A model generated the notes under the pieces. It saw nothing but the letters and a program-made list of their open reading frames with translations, had not been told where the DNA came from and searched no databases. From Cohnella cholangitidis (GTDB taxonomy: Bacteria > Bacillota > Bacilli > Paenibacillales > Paenibacillaceae), in NCBI RefSeq assembly GCF_014107495.1, contig NZ_CP041969.1:620001-684000 (forward strand): a DNA stretch of 64,000 nucleotides, in the 5' to 3' direction. This document shows positions 26,094 through 35,068 of the stretch, piece after piece (position 1 is the stretch's first letter; every line of letters begins with the position of its first letter). A program made the position numbers and the translations under genes.

Positions 26094-27266
26094 TCAGGCT
26101 TGAACCTGCCGACGATCCTGGGAACGGAATTGCGCCAGCAAACCGAGCGCCGCGATCGAGAGTACCCCGGATACGACGAACGGCAGCCATGACGTCGCTC
26201 CCAGCAAAGCAGCTCCAAGCAACGGTCCGACGATTCGTCCCAAACTATCCATCGAAGAACTGAGTCCGGAGGCGATCCCTTGTCCGACCGTCGTTTTCTG
26301 GGTAATAAGAGAAGTAACGCACGGTTTGATTAACGAGTTGCCGATACCGAAGATGCACAAATACACCGTAGCCAAGCCCCAACTATTCGCCGTTAACAGC
26401 AGGAAAAATCCTGCCGCGGAAATAATCAAGCCGATGGCGATGTACTGCCCCTCTTGCCCCCGCTTCACCCGGCGACGGACGATGCCGCCCTGCACGAGCG
26501 CTCCGGCTAATCCGCAGAAGAAGAACATCATGCCTACTTGCAAAGGCGTAACCCCGAACTTCTCCATTCCGAACAATTGAAGCGTCGCTTCCAAGATGGC
26601 CAAAGAAAACGTAACGAAGAAAGCTAGCACGTATAAAAATTTAAGCGGCCCTTGGAACGCGGTCCAACGGGAAACGCGCTTGCCTTGCTCTCCGGACGCT
26701 CTGCGTTCGGGCGGCAACGATTCCGGCAGCTTGATCCATGCGACGACGAAAACGATAAACGACAACGCGGCAGCCGCGTAGAATGGCGTATGATGCGTGA
26801 TTTCGCTCAGGAAACCGCCAAAACCCGGACCGAATGTAAATCCGAGCCCGATGCTCATTCCGACGACCGCCATCCCTTTCGTGCGCTCCTCCTCGGTCGT
26901 GATATCCGCGACGTAGGCAACGATACAGGATACGACCGCTCCGGAGAACAATCCTCCTAATATTCGAGAGGCATACATAATGACGAGGTTATCTCCCGAC
27001 AGACCGAACAACAAGAAACTGATCGCGAAGCCTAGCACGCCCGTCATAATAACGGGGCGTCTGCCGATTCTTTCGGATAGGCCTCCCCACACCGGGCTAA
27101 GCAGGAACGACATTAAAGAATAAACCGCAAGCATGGCGCCCGTATGCCAATTCGCCGATTGCCGGCTTGCTTCCGTCACCAATTCGGGCAATACCGGTAT
27201 AATAATGCCGAAACCGATAAAAATCGTAAAGAGCATAAGTCCTACGATAGCTAATTTGCTTTTCAC
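26094..27266 (-). CDS. MFS drug efflux transporter
   Basis: A 390-residue 12-helix major facilitator of the drug:H+ antiporter type (Bmr/TetA-like). Motif A lies between TM2 and TM3 (GGLSERIGRRPVIM) and motif C in TM5 (IGLGFTFGPGFGGFLSE). There is no large loop beyond the central one after TM6 (about residues 185-205). The start is GTG at 27266 with AGGAG 12 bases upstream. A promoter TTGGAA-17-TACCAT (27360-27332) precedes it. Divergent from speA. The drug range cannot be told. Confidence 0.88.
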   Translation of the reverse strand: MKSKLAIVGLMLFTIFIGFGIIIPVLPELVTEASRQSANWHTGAMLAVYSLMSFLLSPVWGGLSERIGRRPVIMTGVLGFAISFLLFGLSGDNLVIMYASRILGGLFSGAVVSCIVAYVADITTEEERTKGMAVVGMSIGLGFTFGPGFGGFLSEITHHTPFYAAAALSFIVFVVAWIKLPESLPPERRASGEQGKRVSRWTAFQGPLKFLYVLAFFVTFSLAILEATLQLFGMEKFGVTPLQVGMMFFFCGLAGALVQGGIVRRRVKRGQEGQYIAIGLIISAAGFFLLLTANSWGLATVYLCIFGIGNSLIKPCVTSLITQKTTVGQGIASGLSSSMDSLGRIVGPLLGAALLGATSWLPFVVSGVLSIAALGLLAQFRSQDRRQVQA

Positions 27267-27331
27267 AGAAATTTCTCTCTCCTCTGTTTGGTTCGATAAC
27301 GAGTACGATTCGCTTCATTAATCTACTCTAA

Positions 27332-27360
27332 ATGGTAGCATATCGAACGACGTGTTCCAA
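27332..27360 (-). promoter_or_regulatory. promoter of the MFS gene
   Basis: On the minus strand TTGGAA (27360-27355), 17 bases, TACCAT (27337-27332) with TGC before it (extended -10). Confidence 0.55.
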
Positions 27361-27410
27361 ATTTGATCGTTGACGTTTTGGTGACAACATTCGCTTTGAA
27401 CAGACAGCGG

Positions 27411-27438
27411 TTGATTTCCCCTCTATTTTTGTTATACT
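27411..27438 (+). promoter_or_regulatory. promoter of speA
   Basis: TTGATT (27411-27416), 16 bases, TATACT (27433-27438), about 66 bases upstream of the speA start. Confidence 0.6.
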
Positions 27439-27504
27439 CATGCTTGTTTGCTATAAGCATTCGACCCTATTCGATGCACGTTTGAGAAAGGCAGGGAACT
27501 TCTC

Positions 27505-28976
27505 TTGGATCATAACCGTACCCCGTTATTCGACGCGCTGCGTTCCCACGCGAAGCAGAATCCGGTGCAATTTCACATTCCCGGACATAAAAAAGGTTCG
27601 GGAATGGATCCCGAATATCGTAATTATATTGGACAAAACATTCTCGACATCGACTTGATCAACATAGCTCCGCTTGACGACTTGCACCAACCGATCGGCG
27701 TCATTCTCGAAGCGCAGCGGTTGGCCGCGGATGCCTTCGGCGCGGATGCCACGTATTTCTCCGTGCAGGCACGAGTACCGCGATCATGACCATGATCTTG
27801 TCCGTGTGCGGCAACGGCGACAAAATCATCGTTCCCCGCAACGTTCACAAGTCGATCCTGTCCGCTATCATTTTCGCGGGCGCGCGCCCCGTGTTCCTAT
27901 CCCCTGTTCGCGATACGAACCTAGGGATCGACCACGGCGTGACGACCAGATCGGTACGCAGAGCGCTCGAGCGCCATCCGGACGCGTCGGCGGTTCTGAT
28001 CATTAATCCTACCTATTACGGCGTATGCGCCAACCTGAAGGAAATCGTCGATCTCGTGCATGAATACGATGTTCCCGTACTCGTCGACGAAGCGCATGGC
28101 GCCTTAATCCATTTTTCCGATGAGCTGCCGTTATCCGCCATGCAGGCCGGTGCCGACATGGCGGCAACGAGCATTCATAAGCTTGGCGGGTCCATGACCC
28201 AAAGCTCGATCTTGAACGTCCGCAAGGGGTTGGTTAATCCGCAGCGCGTACAGACGATTCTAAGCCTGTTAATGACGACTTCCACGTCCTACCCGTTGCT
28301 CGCATCGTTGGATACGGCACGGCGCCAGTTAGCCCTTCGGGGTAAAGAACTAGCCGAAAGAACGGTGAGCCTTGCGAAAAAAGCCCGTGAAGCGGTCAAC
28401 CAAATTCCGGGACTATACAGCTTCGGGGATGAACTGCTGGGCGAAGAAGCTACGTACGATCACGACCCGACAAAACTGACCATCCATGTCCGCCACTTGG
28501 GGATTACCGGATACGACGCGGAAAATTGGCTGCGCGAGCATTACCGTCTGGAAGTAGAGCTTAGCGATATGTACAACATCCTTTGTCTCATTACGCCAGG
28601 CGATGACGAAGAGTCGATCGGCATCTTGCTGGAATCGCTGAAGGCTATGTCGGATGCGTACCATGCGGATGCGAATGAAATTCCGGAGGTCGTCGTCAAA
28701 ATCCCGGAAATCCCGCATCTCGCCCTTACGCCTAGGGATGCCTTCTACGGCGAAACCGAGCTGGTTCCCTTCAAGGAATCCGCGGGACGAATCATCGCCG
28801 AGTTCATCTATGTCTATCCTCCGGGTATTCCGATCCTTCTCCCGGGCGAAATCATTTCGCAAGAAAACATCGACTACATCGTTGATCATCTGGAAGTAGG
28901 GTTGCCGGTCAAAGGACCGGAAGACCGCTCCGTGACGAACGTGAAGGTCATCATGGAAGAAACTGCGATTTCATAA
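27505..28976 (+). pseudogene. speA: arginine decarboxylase (SpeA, Orn/Lys/Arg decarboxylase family), interrupted by a -1 frameshift
   Basis: A PLP enzyme that makes agmatine from arginine for polyamine synthesis. The first frame (TTG start at 27505) reads FHIPGHKKGSGMDPE and GADATYFSVQ, then fails. The next frame resumes as TSTAIMTMILSVCGNGDKIIVPRNVHKS. One G is missing near 27768: CAGGCACGAGT should be CAGGGCACGAGT, giving FSVQGTSTAIM as in B. subtilis SpeA. Restored length is 490 residues, as in that enzyme. DEAHG binds PLP, and SIHKLGGSMTQSS carries the Schiff-base Lys. Probably a sequence error rather than gene loss. Confidence 0.9.
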
Positions 28977-28977
28977 T

Positions 28978-29019
28978 AAAAAGGTCTGCGCTCGTTTACC
29001 CGAGCGACGGACCTTTTTT
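28978..29019 (+). terminator. terminator of speA
   Basis: AAAAAGGTC and GACCTTTTT arms with an inner CGCTCG/CGAGCG stem, ending in seven T. Confidence 0.88.
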
Positions 29020-29065
29020 TGATTGAATTGACGAAAATGTACTCCTCGTGGCCAAATGGTACCCG

Positions 29066-29094
29066 TTGCCAACAAAACTGGGAAATGCTATCAT
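29066..29094 (+). promoter_or_regulatory. promoter of the DUF1885-like gene
   Basis: TTGCCA (29066-29071), 17 bases, TATCAT (29089-29094) preceded by TGC. The expected start of transcription near 29101 leaves a short leader and supports the ATG at 29114. Confidence 0.6.
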
Positions 29095-29113
29095 GGGCGT
29101 GGGGGTGGATCCG

Positions 29114-29533
29114 ATGAGTCAAAGCGCTTACATATCTCTCGTACAAGGCTCGGCTTTAGCAGAAATCGATCTGAACGGCGTTAAGGAGCAGCTTAACCAT
29201 TATCGGACGCAAATGACGTTAACCGGCAAGCAGCTAGGTTGGGATTACGCCGAAGCGGCTTTCCCCTATAGCATCGAGACGAAAGCCGATGCCAACGGCC
29301 AATGGTTCTATCTGAAAGGGAACAACCCGCTGTATCGCTACATCGTGGTCGGAACCGGTACGCGGGAGGAAGCAGGGACTAACATCCCTTACATCCAACT
29401 CGTCCTGCCCAACGATTCTACTCATGGAGACAAATCGAAAGCGAACGAGCTGTGCAAATGGATCGGCAAGCAATTGCAGGCGGAAGTGAAAATGTTCAAC
29501 GGACGTACGATCTACTTCAATCCTCGCAAGTAA
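29114..29533 (+). CDS. DUF1885-like protein of unknown function
   Basis: A 139-residue cytoplasmic protein. Segments such as SAYISLVQGS, LGWDYAEAAFPY, WFYLKGNNPLYRYIVVGTG, GDKSKANELCKWIGKQL and MFNGRTIYFNPRK agree with what I remember of the DUF1885 family of Bacilli. There are no catalytic motifs. The ATG at 29114 is chosen because GGTGG precedes it and the promoter ends just upstream. It is flanked by terminators on both sides and is monocistronic. Confidence 0.7.
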   Translation: MSQSAYISLVQGSALAEIDLNGVKEQLNHYRTQMTLTGKQLGWDYAEAAFPYSIETKADANGQWFYLKGNNPLYRYIVVGTGTREEAGTNIPYIQLVLPNDSTHGDKSKANELCKWIGKQLQAEVKMFNGRTIYFNPRK

Positions 29534-29572
29534 ATCCTTTAAGCGACAACTTTACCTATAAAGAATAAGAAA

Positions 29573-29610
29573 CAGGAGCCGGCGTCCCTAAGGATGCCGG
29601 CTCCTGTTCT
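29573..29610. terminator. bidirectional terminator
   Basis: Perfect 11-bp stem CAGGAGCCGGC/GCCGGCTCCTG between convergent genes, followed by TTCTT. Confidence 0.8.
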
Positions 29611-29644
29611 TGAAGCAATGAAGATCATCTCGGTAGATAAAGGC

Positions 29645-29941
29645 TTAGCCGTTCTCGTTCTCCAGTGCAGCTAACTCTTCATATACCTTCATGACCGTTT
29701 CCCACTCTTGATCGTCTTCGATGTTGACGAGAATCTCGTCTTCGCCTTCTTCTTCGACACGGAAAATAACGCCGTCATCTTCTGGATCGTTACGGTCCAA
29801 TAAAACGGCATATGCGCGATCATTGGTTTCAAAAGTGTACACGAGCACCATCTCGTGCTCATTGCCGTCTTCATCCGTTACGATAAATACGGCTTCTTCG
29901 TGGTCATGTTCGCAATTCTCGTCGTGGACATGATCGCTCAT
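29645..29941 (-). CDS. DUF1292 family protein
   Basis: A 98-residue very acidic protein of the DUF1292 (YrzB-related) family. The core is FIVTDEDGNEHEMVLVYTFETNDRAYAVLLDRNDPEDD and ends with an acidic helix. An N-terminal His/Cys-rich tail (HVHDENCEHDHEE) could bind metal, but this is only a compositional remark. GGAGG precedes the ATG. Function unknown. The hairpin at 30014 upstream belongs to the neighbouring gene. Confidence 0.85.
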   Translation of the reverse strand: MSDHVHDENCEHDHEEAVFIVTDEDGNEHEMVLVYTFETNDRAYAVLLDRNDPEDDGVIFRVEEEGEDEILVNIEDDQEWETVMKVYEELAALENENG

Positions 29942-30013
29942 GGCGAACCTCCGTTCAATCGGTTGATTTTACCTACTCACGTATCGTATCACTTCCGCTT
30001 ACAAGGGTCAAAC

Positions 30014-30047
30014 GAAAAACGCCTAAACCGTCGGACGGCTTAGGCGT
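30014..30047 (-). terminator. terminator after the secreted protein gene
   Basis: ACGCCTAAACCGTC and GACGGCTTAGGCGT-type arms, with five U following on the minus strand. Confidence 0.8.
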
Positions 30048-30051
30048 TATA

Positions 30052-30633
30052 TTATTTGGAGGCAAGAACTTTCTCGGAAACGACTTGGTACGCCGACTCC
30101 CCGGCCGGCTTCATCCAAAAGCGCAACGTATAAGGGCCGGCTTGAGCGAATGTATACGAGCTAACGTTAATCGTAAGCCCGAAATCATACTTTTTGTCGG
30201 GGAAATCGCTATCTCCGGACTTCTGGGTCCAAATCGTCGTTTCGGCTCCGTAAGTATCCGCGATCGTCAACTTTAGCGCGCTAATATCGACTTTAAGCGA
30301 GTCGACCGTAATGAATACGTTAAAGTCAAGGGGTTGGTCTTTCTGAACTTCCCTGAACGTCGTGCTCTTATGGACGGTAGACATATGAACGTTAGGCTTG
30401 TAGATCGTGACTTTCTTGTCGCTGTCGTCCGAGATCACGATCGCCTGCAGCTTATCGGATATGAGCTGAGAAGAAATATACGTTTTGTTATCCACGATAA
30501 CGCCGTCGCTTCCCTCTTCCCATTTCTTATTGATCAGTACTCGCAACTTCTGCGTAACAGAGTCCGCATAAGCAACGCTACCGCAGAGTAAAGTAAAAGT
30601 TAAAGTTAATACCACAAGTTTACGGACTTTCAT
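30052..30633 (-). CDS. secreted protein with copper-amine-oxidase-like N-terminal domain
   Basis: A 193-residue exported protein. The signal peptide ends at SVAYA (about residue 23). A stalk domain of the amine-oxidase N-terminal-like type follows (KLRVLINKKWEEGSDGVIVDNKTYISSQLISDKLQAIVISDDSDKKVTIYKP), then a beta-rich, Ig-like part (PLDFNVFITVDSLKVDISALKLTI). The ATG at 30633 is used because GGAGG is spaced correctly for it and not for the ATG three codons upstream. Probably cell-wall or surface associated; the role is unknown. A paralogous stalk domain occurs in the peptidase at 35285. Confidence 0.7.
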   Translation of the reverse strand: MKVRKLVVLTLTFTLLCGSVAYADSVTQKLRVLINKKWEEGSDGVIVDNKTYISSQLISDKLQAIVISDDSDKKVTIYKPNVHMSTVHKSTTFREVQKDQPLDFNVFITVDSLKVDISALKLTIADTYGAETTIWTQKSGDSDFPDKKYDFGLTINVSSYTFAQAGPYTLRFWMKPAGESAYQVVSEKVLASK

Positions 30634-30830
30634 TATTCGCATCCTCCGTCTTCACCGACTCACTTCCTCGTCTGTACTTGGTTATACCGACGGCCGGGCG
30701 GAAAGTTGCGCTTTAAAATATGATTTCTTAACCTTTTTTAATCAAAATGAAACAATCTTCATGTCACTTCATGGCGAACTCTGCGCTTGCCTGGGAAATG
30801 AACGATTTCTCGCCATGTTAAGGGGGCGGG

Positions 30831-31034
30831 TTAAGCTTTGCGGCCCGGCAAAGTTAACACGCAAGGAACGCCATACCCAAGGGATCCCGGGGCTTTCATC
30901 TGCTCCAAATAATCCAGCCCCTGTCTGCAAGGGGTTTTGCATACGGCACAAACATCGGAGGTCACGATCTTCATTTGTGCCCTCTTCTGCTCCGCCGCCG
31001 CGGCCGATTTTTTCTTCTTGTTCACCTTCGACAT
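30831..31034 (-). CDS. small basic protein with a CxxC(x3)C cysteine cluster
   Basis: A 67-residue protein. A lysine-rich N-terminus (SKVNKKKKSAAAAEQKRAQ) leads into TSDVCAVCKTPCRQGLDYLEQMKAPGSLGYGVPCVL, with three clustered cysteines and a fourth near the C-terminus that could bind zinc. AAAGGAAG precedes the ATG at good spacing. I believe it belongs to a small conserved Paenibacillaceae family of unknown function, but this is from general memory. It is divergent from the MBL-fold gene. Confidence 0.65.
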   Translation of the reverse strand: MSKVNKKKKSAAAAEQKRAQMKIVTSDVCAVCKTPCRQGLDYLEQMKAPGSLGYGVPCVLTLPGRKA

Positions 31035-31216
31035 CGGAATCTTCCTTTCGCTAGCGCATAGGAGAATACAACTTCCCCATAGACTATGCGAATTCCGCCC
31101 AGAGCGTCACAGCGATCGAAGAGGTTTTTTCCGTATCCTTCTTACTTAACGAGGTAAATTATGGTACATTAATGATTATTGAAACGAAACCGCATCCATG
31201 TGCAGGGGGTATCGAT

Positions 31217-31984
31217 TTGAAAGTTCAAATGTTAGGTACGGGCAGCGCCTTTGCCAAAGCATTCAATAATAACAACGCTCTATTTACGGTCGATGGCCTG
31301 AACCTATTAGTGGATTGCGGGATTACCGGGCCTAAAGCGCTTCACGAGCTCGGATACAGCTTTAACGACCTGCATGCCGTCCTGCTTACCCACATTCACG
31401 CCGACCACATCGGCGGAATTGAAGAGTACGCTTTTCAAATGAAATACATTTACGGTCGCAAACCGATCCTATACATTGCGGATACTCTTGTCGATACGCT
31501 ATGGGAAAACTCGTTGAAGGGCGGACTCCAACAGGAACCGACCGATACTCTCGAGGATTACTTCGATGTCAGGCCGCTTCAAGCAGGAAGTAAGCACGAA
31601 GTTCTGCCGGGCTTGCAAGTCGAGCTGATCGCCACTCATCATATTCCTAATAAAGACAACTACTCGTTGCTGTTTAACGATTTCTTCTTCTATTCCGGAG
31701 ATACCGTGTTCGATCCCGACTTGTTGGATTCGTTGGTCGGAGAACGGGGAGTACAGCTGATTTTCCATGACTGCCAGCTTCACCCTCCCGGCGTAGTCCA
31801 TGCGTGCCTGTCCCAATTGTTGACCCTGCCTTCCCATATCCAAGAACGCGTTTATCTCATGCACTACGGAGACGATCAGCCCGAGTTCGTAGGCCGTACG
31901 GGTCCCATGAGGTTCGTGGAACAGCAGCGGGTTTACGATATCCATCAGTTAACTTTTGCCGGTCAATCCGGTATGATAGAGTAA
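31217..31984 (+). CDS. MBL-fold metallo-hydrolase (RNase Z-like)
   Basis: A 255-residue cytoplasmic beta-lactamase-fold hydrolase. The metal-binding signature is HIHADHIGG (about residues 58-66), followed by His in ATHHIPNKDNYS, Asp in YSGDTVFD, and HDCQLHPPGVVHA. The opening MLGTGSAFAKAFNNNNALF resembles RNase Z and phosphodiesterase relatives. TTG at 31217 is chosen: AGGGGG stands 7 bases before it, and family homology starts there. The substrate is unknown. A small membrane-protein gene follows after 27 bases. Confidence 0.82.
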   Translation: MKVQMLGTGSAFAKAFNNNNALFTVDGLNLLVDCGITGPKALHELGYSFNDLHAVLLTHIHADHIGGIEEYAFQMKYIYGRKPILYIADTLVDTLWENSLKGGLQQEPTDTLEDYFDVRPLQAGSKHEVLPGLQVELIATHHIPNKDNYSLLFNDFFFYSGDTVFDPDLLDSLVGERGVQLIFHDCQLHPPGVVHACLSQLLTLPSHIQERVYLMHYGDDQPEFVGRTGPMRFVEQQRVYDIHQLTFAGQSGMIE

Positions 31985-32011
31985 TACCCACGCATGAAAG
32001 GAAGTTATCTC

Positions 32012-32119
32012 TTGCTTGCTACGTTTATATTCGGCGCGGTCATAGCCGTCTTGCTTATCTGGATTGTCCTGTGGGCCACCAAGAAAGCTTATTCCCGCAA
32101 ATGGGACGAAGAAGAGTAA
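32012..32119 (+). CDS. small single-pass membrane protein, 35 residues
   Basis: A TTG start with GAAAGGAAG 7 bases upstream encodes one transmembrane helix (about residues 2-22, TFIFGAVIAVLLIWIVLW) and a charged tail ATKKAYSRKWDEEE. An in-frame ATG at 31994 lacks a ribosome binding site. It sits just after the MBL-fold gene and may be co-transcribed. No family is recognised. Confidence 0.6.
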   Translation: MLATFIFGAVIAVLLIWIVLWATKKAYSRKWDEEE

Positions 32120-32185
32120 TACGTTCAGGGGTGACATCGATGCCGAGACCGGCTTTGTTGTCACCCCTTTGCATGGTTCGCTCGA

Positions 32186-32383
32186 TTACGGATTATCCAG
32201 CTTGGTGTCCGTCACCGTTCTCTTAGCCGATTCTCCTTCCCAATTCGGATAGGCCGACCAGGTGAATTGCTTATCGTACTTCATGGAGTCTTTCCTAACG
32301 AAGCGTGCAACCGCTGCCATAACGCAGCCAATCAAACCGAACAGCCCTATCAGCCACACCGCGAGCAAAGCCGCATCCCTCAT
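32186..32383 (-). CDS. small membrane protein
   Basis: A 65-residue protein with one N-terminal transmembrane helix (LLAVWLIGLFGLIGCVMAAVARFV) and a polar tail containing QFTWSAYPNWEGESAKR. GGGAGG precedes the ATG by 8 bases. Convergent with the preceding small gene. No family is recognised. Confidence 0.6.
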   Translation of the reverse strand: MRDAALLAVWLIGLFGLIGCVMAAVARFVRKDSMKYDKQFTWSAYPNWEGESAKRTVTDTKLDNP

Positions 32384-32512
32384 TCTCCGTTCCTCCCGCC
32401 GATTAACGCTGTTACATTAGTACGTCGGCCGAACGAGAAACATCCCTTTTTCGCGAAAATTTTCGCCTCTAAAGCTTGGCGTGAAATTTGCAAAAAAGTT
32501 TTCGGAAATGAA

Positions 32513-32541
32513 TTGACTTTGCTGCTGTATCTTGATATTAT
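32513..32541 (+). promoter_or_regulatory. promoter of tRNA-Val
   Basis: TTGACT (32513-32518), 17 bases, TATTAT (32536-32541), 25 bases before the tRNA. Confidence 0.8.
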
Positions 32542-32565
32542 ATTCCTTGTCGCCGTTAAAAATAT

Positions 32566-32641
32566 GATCTGATAGCTCAGCTGGGAGAGCACCATCTTGA
32601 CAGGGTGGGGGTCACAGGTTCGATCCCTGTTCAGATCACCA
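32566..32641 (+). tRNA. tRNA-Val (anticodon GAC)
   Basis: 76 bases including an encoded CCA. The acceptor stem GATCTGA/TCAGATC, D arm GCTC..GAGC, anticodon stem CCATC/GGTGG with loop TTGACAG, and T arm ACAGG-TTCGATC-CCTGT all pair. It has its own promoter and terminator. Confidence 0.96.
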
Positions 32642-32654
32642 TAATCTAAAGCTC

Positions 32655-32687
32655 AGAACCCTTGATATTCAAGGGTTCTTTTGTTTT
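32655..32687 (+). terminator. terminator of tRNA-Val
   Basis: AGAACCCTTGA-TAT-TCAAGGGTTCT stem followed by TTTGTTTTTG. Confidence 0.92.
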
Positions 32688-32852
32688 TGTTTGGATCACT
32701 GAAGACTAGAAATCAATCTTTCCCCATGTTCTGGTCAAGATGCTGCGGCTGCCGAAGCTGTAGCTCGTTTATTTACCATCGATTTGCACTCTTTTCTCAG
32801 ACGGTCTAGTTCTGCTATCGTATTTGGAATCATGTCGATTCTCCTTGAATAG

Positions 32853-34277
32853 TTAATAACCTCCACTAAAAATCCATGATGCTCTCAAATACTCGTCATA
32901 TAGAGACTCGTCATCTAGAGAATTAAGGTAGTCAAGGTACTTTTCCTGAAGAGAATCAATATCAACTAAAAGCTGTTTTAAACCATTTCGTATACGTTTG
33001 TCAGAATTATCTAGTTTGGTATAATCAATTTCGTCCCCGTAATACCACCCTGTATATTCATTTTTCAGATTATAGAGAGAATCAGTCATAGAAGTCGGCT
33101 CGAAATTATTGAGCACAAAATCTTTTTCAAGGGAGTCGTATCGATCCAAGAATTCTTTATATTTCGCTGGAAAATCTTCATACTTATCGACTTTCGGTGA
33201 AGATTCATTGTTTACAAGAGAATTATCATATTTAGCCGGATAAGAAAACCTCTTTGTTATAGCAGTATCAACGTACCACTTCCGTGCTTCCTCAAGATAC
33301 GCCAACTTCTTATCAATTCCTTCATAAATACCTAAGCTAACCCACTTTGTCTTGGCAGTCGCCCATTTATCAGGATATTTCTTTTGAAACCATTCGATTT
33401 TTCCAAGAGCTTTGCCGTAACTATTAAAGAAGCCATCTACATCTTTTTGGGTTGTCTTTCTCGTCAATCCAGTGTCCATATAATAGAAGTCTAGTGCGAA
33501 AGCAATATACCTATCGACCACGAAGAAATCATTCTCAAAATTGTTCTTAAATTTGATTTTTCCAAGTATGTCATAATTCAGTGGATGAATATTGGCAGAG
33601 TTTGAAACAAGAGCAAAGGATTCTTCTGTCTTTCCTTTCATCGCGTTCAGTTGCGTGACTATAGTGGCAGCGAGAAGAGAATCAGACAAATTCAAATGCG
33701 ATGCTTCGTTTTTATCGATCTTGCCGTCTGCAAGATATTTTCTTAATAAAGCTTTGTTCTTTGAACCCGACATTTCCAATATATATTCCGCTAATAATTT
33801 CTTTGATGCAGCATCCACTGGGTGATCGATGATTTCCTTTCCAATAAAATAACCAGTGATTATCATCGAAGAATCAGCTTTTAATTCTTCTTTCTTAACA
33901 GGAAGGTTTTCAGATGTTGAAAAAACAACAAAATCCTTGAAGTCAGAAGTGAAGTAGAATTTATACCGAATTCCCTGCTTGTACAGAGTTGAATTTTTGG
34001 TCACAGCCTCATAACGTTTGAATGTGGCTTTCAAATAATAGGAACCGCCATAGTACTTGGCCATGGAGGTGAGTGCTTCTTCTGGAATCATGGTCACGTC
34101 TTGCAATAGCTTTTTTTCTTTCAATAGCGATACTGCCTTTTTTACATTTCCGCTTGTGACGGCATTGTTAGAAGTTCTGTTCCATTTAGCTTCACTAGCC
34201 GCTTGCATCGTTTCTACATTCGCATAAATCAAGACGAAGATAGAAAACATCATTATAGATAGAGACTTTTTCAACAT
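32853..34277 (-). CDS. secreted protein of unknown function, 474 residues
   Basis: An exported protein with a signal peptide (1-27, ends TMQAA). The mature part is rich in Lys, Asp, Tyr and Ser, with no recognised domain. Segments such as YYLKATFKRYEAVTK, YIAFALDFYYMDTGL and the repeated acidic-aromatic helices at the C-terminus (KYEDFPAKYKEFLDRYDSLEKDF) suggest a helical bundle. AGGGGGAAG precedes the ATG. The gene is clearly richer in A and T than most of the window and sits next to tRNA-Val, so it may have been acquired by transfer. Confidence 0.7.
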   Translation of the reverse strand: MLKKSLSIMMFSIFVLIYANVETMQAASEAKWNRTSNNAVTSGNVKKAVSLLKEKKLLQDVTMIPEEALTSMAKYYGGSYYLKATFKRYEAVTKNSTLYKQGIRYKFYFTSDFKDFVVFSTSENLPVKKEELKADSSMIITGYFIGKEIIDHPVDAASKKLLAEYILEMSGSKNKALLRKYLADGKIDKNEASHLNLSDSLLAATIVTQLNAMKGKTEESFALVSNSANIHPLNYDILGKIKFKNNFENDFFVVDRYIAFALDFYYMDTGLTRKTTQKDVDGFFNSYGKALGKIEWFQKKYPDKWATAKTKWVSLGIYEGIDKKLAYLEEARKWYVDTAITKRFSYPAKYDNSLVNNESSPKVDKYEDFPAKYKEFLDRYDSLEKDFVLNNFEPTSMTDSLYNLKNEYTGWYYGDEIDYTKLDNSDKRIRNGLKQLLVDIDSLQEKYLDYLNSLDDESLYDEYLRASWIFSGGY

Positions 34278-34788
34278 TTCTTCCCCCTGTTATCATGATC
34301 ATAGCGTCCACACTACATCAATCGCCGATACTAGTTTCTGCTTCTTTTGTTAAAGTGGCCGCACTTTTGTTATTATTTTTACAACTCCACCAAACGTCCT
34401 GATTCTACCATTTTAATGCGATTCATTCCATACTATCCATAATGAAATTTGCGATTTCAATCGCTTTATCCCCTCCTATAGACTCACTTCTATGTGTACC
34501 TCCTGTCGTGTTGTGTCATTTATTTTCTGCATCTATAAGTAATTAGAACCACTCCTAAATACTATATCTCAAATGAAACTATTGGTTCGTTAAATAACCC
34601 CTTCAATAAACGAGCAAAGATGAATTACGTCTCTGTATATTGTTAATAATCGTTGCTTTGATAAATTAAAAGTTTAAATGCCTCCCGGCATGTTCGGCTG
34701 TTCTAAGGTTCACGATTTATGTGAATAAAAAGCAAACCTTATGCAAATGATTCATTGGTAATGAAATCCATGTAAAGGAGAACTACCA
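34278..34788. other. AT-rich intergenic stretch
   Basis: About 510 bases without a supportable gene. It has scattered short palindromes such as AAAGTGGCCGCACTTT near 34354 but no complete RNA or element that I can name. The last 70 bases (34723-34780) carry an element shared with the region upstream of 36579. Confidence 0.4.
34723..34780 (+). promoter_or_regulatory. shared upstream element, copy 1
   Basis: GAATAAAAA, then CCTTATGCAAATGA and GGTAATGAAATCCA, then AAAGGAG, in the same order as in 36514-36570. It is probably the promoter and leader of the small acidic protein gene; sigma-factor class is uncertain. Confidence 0.45.
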
Positions 34789-34956
34789 ATGACCGAAAGA
34801 AATCTCGATGATCTAGAAAATCACACTTATGATGAACAAGTAGCGGAGCTTGCAGCTGATATGGCTGATGCCCCCGAACAGTCCGACAACCTGCAGGAGA
34901 TAATGGAAAATGAATTCCAAACGCCTCCGCATAAAAACCCTCCACAGCAGATATGA
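34789..34956 (+). CDS. small acidic protein (MTE-type), 55 residues
   Basis: AAAGGAG precedes the ATG. The protein is very acidic and polar (MTERNLDDLENHTYDEQ, then AADMADAPEQSDNLQEIMENEF) and ends in a proline-rich tail. No membrane segment or signal. Its upstream region and first residues (MTE-x-N) resemble those of the gene at 36579, so the two are probably paralogues. The neighbouring SASP gene suggests a sporulation setting. No named family. Confidence 0.6.
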   Translation: MTERNLDDLENHTYDEQVAELAADMADAPEQSDNLQEIMENEFQTPPHKNPPQQI

Positions 34957-34992
34957 GCTAGAAGAGAGGTTATGATTTGCCCATATTAAAAT

Positions 34993-35014
34993 CCCGCTAG
35001 CTAAAGCCAGCGGG
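34993..35014 (+). terminator. terminator after the small acidic protein gene
   Basis: CCCGCT-AGC-TAAA-GCC-AGCGGG hairpin with one mismatch, followed by a weak T-rich tail. Confidence 0.5.
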
Positions 35015-35068
35015 CTAATTCATTATGGGTTCAGTTACAACATATCGCTCCCACCAATCACCTAATGA

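Noticed and set aside
32631..34277. Integration site at the 3' end of tRNA-Val
   Set aside because: No repeated copy of the tRNA 3' end and no integrase gene were found in the window.
34354..34385. AAAGTGGCCGCACTTTT hairpin with T-rich tail as a terminator
   Set aside because: No plus-strand gene lies upstream and the stem is only 6 bp, so it was left within the described intergenic stretch.
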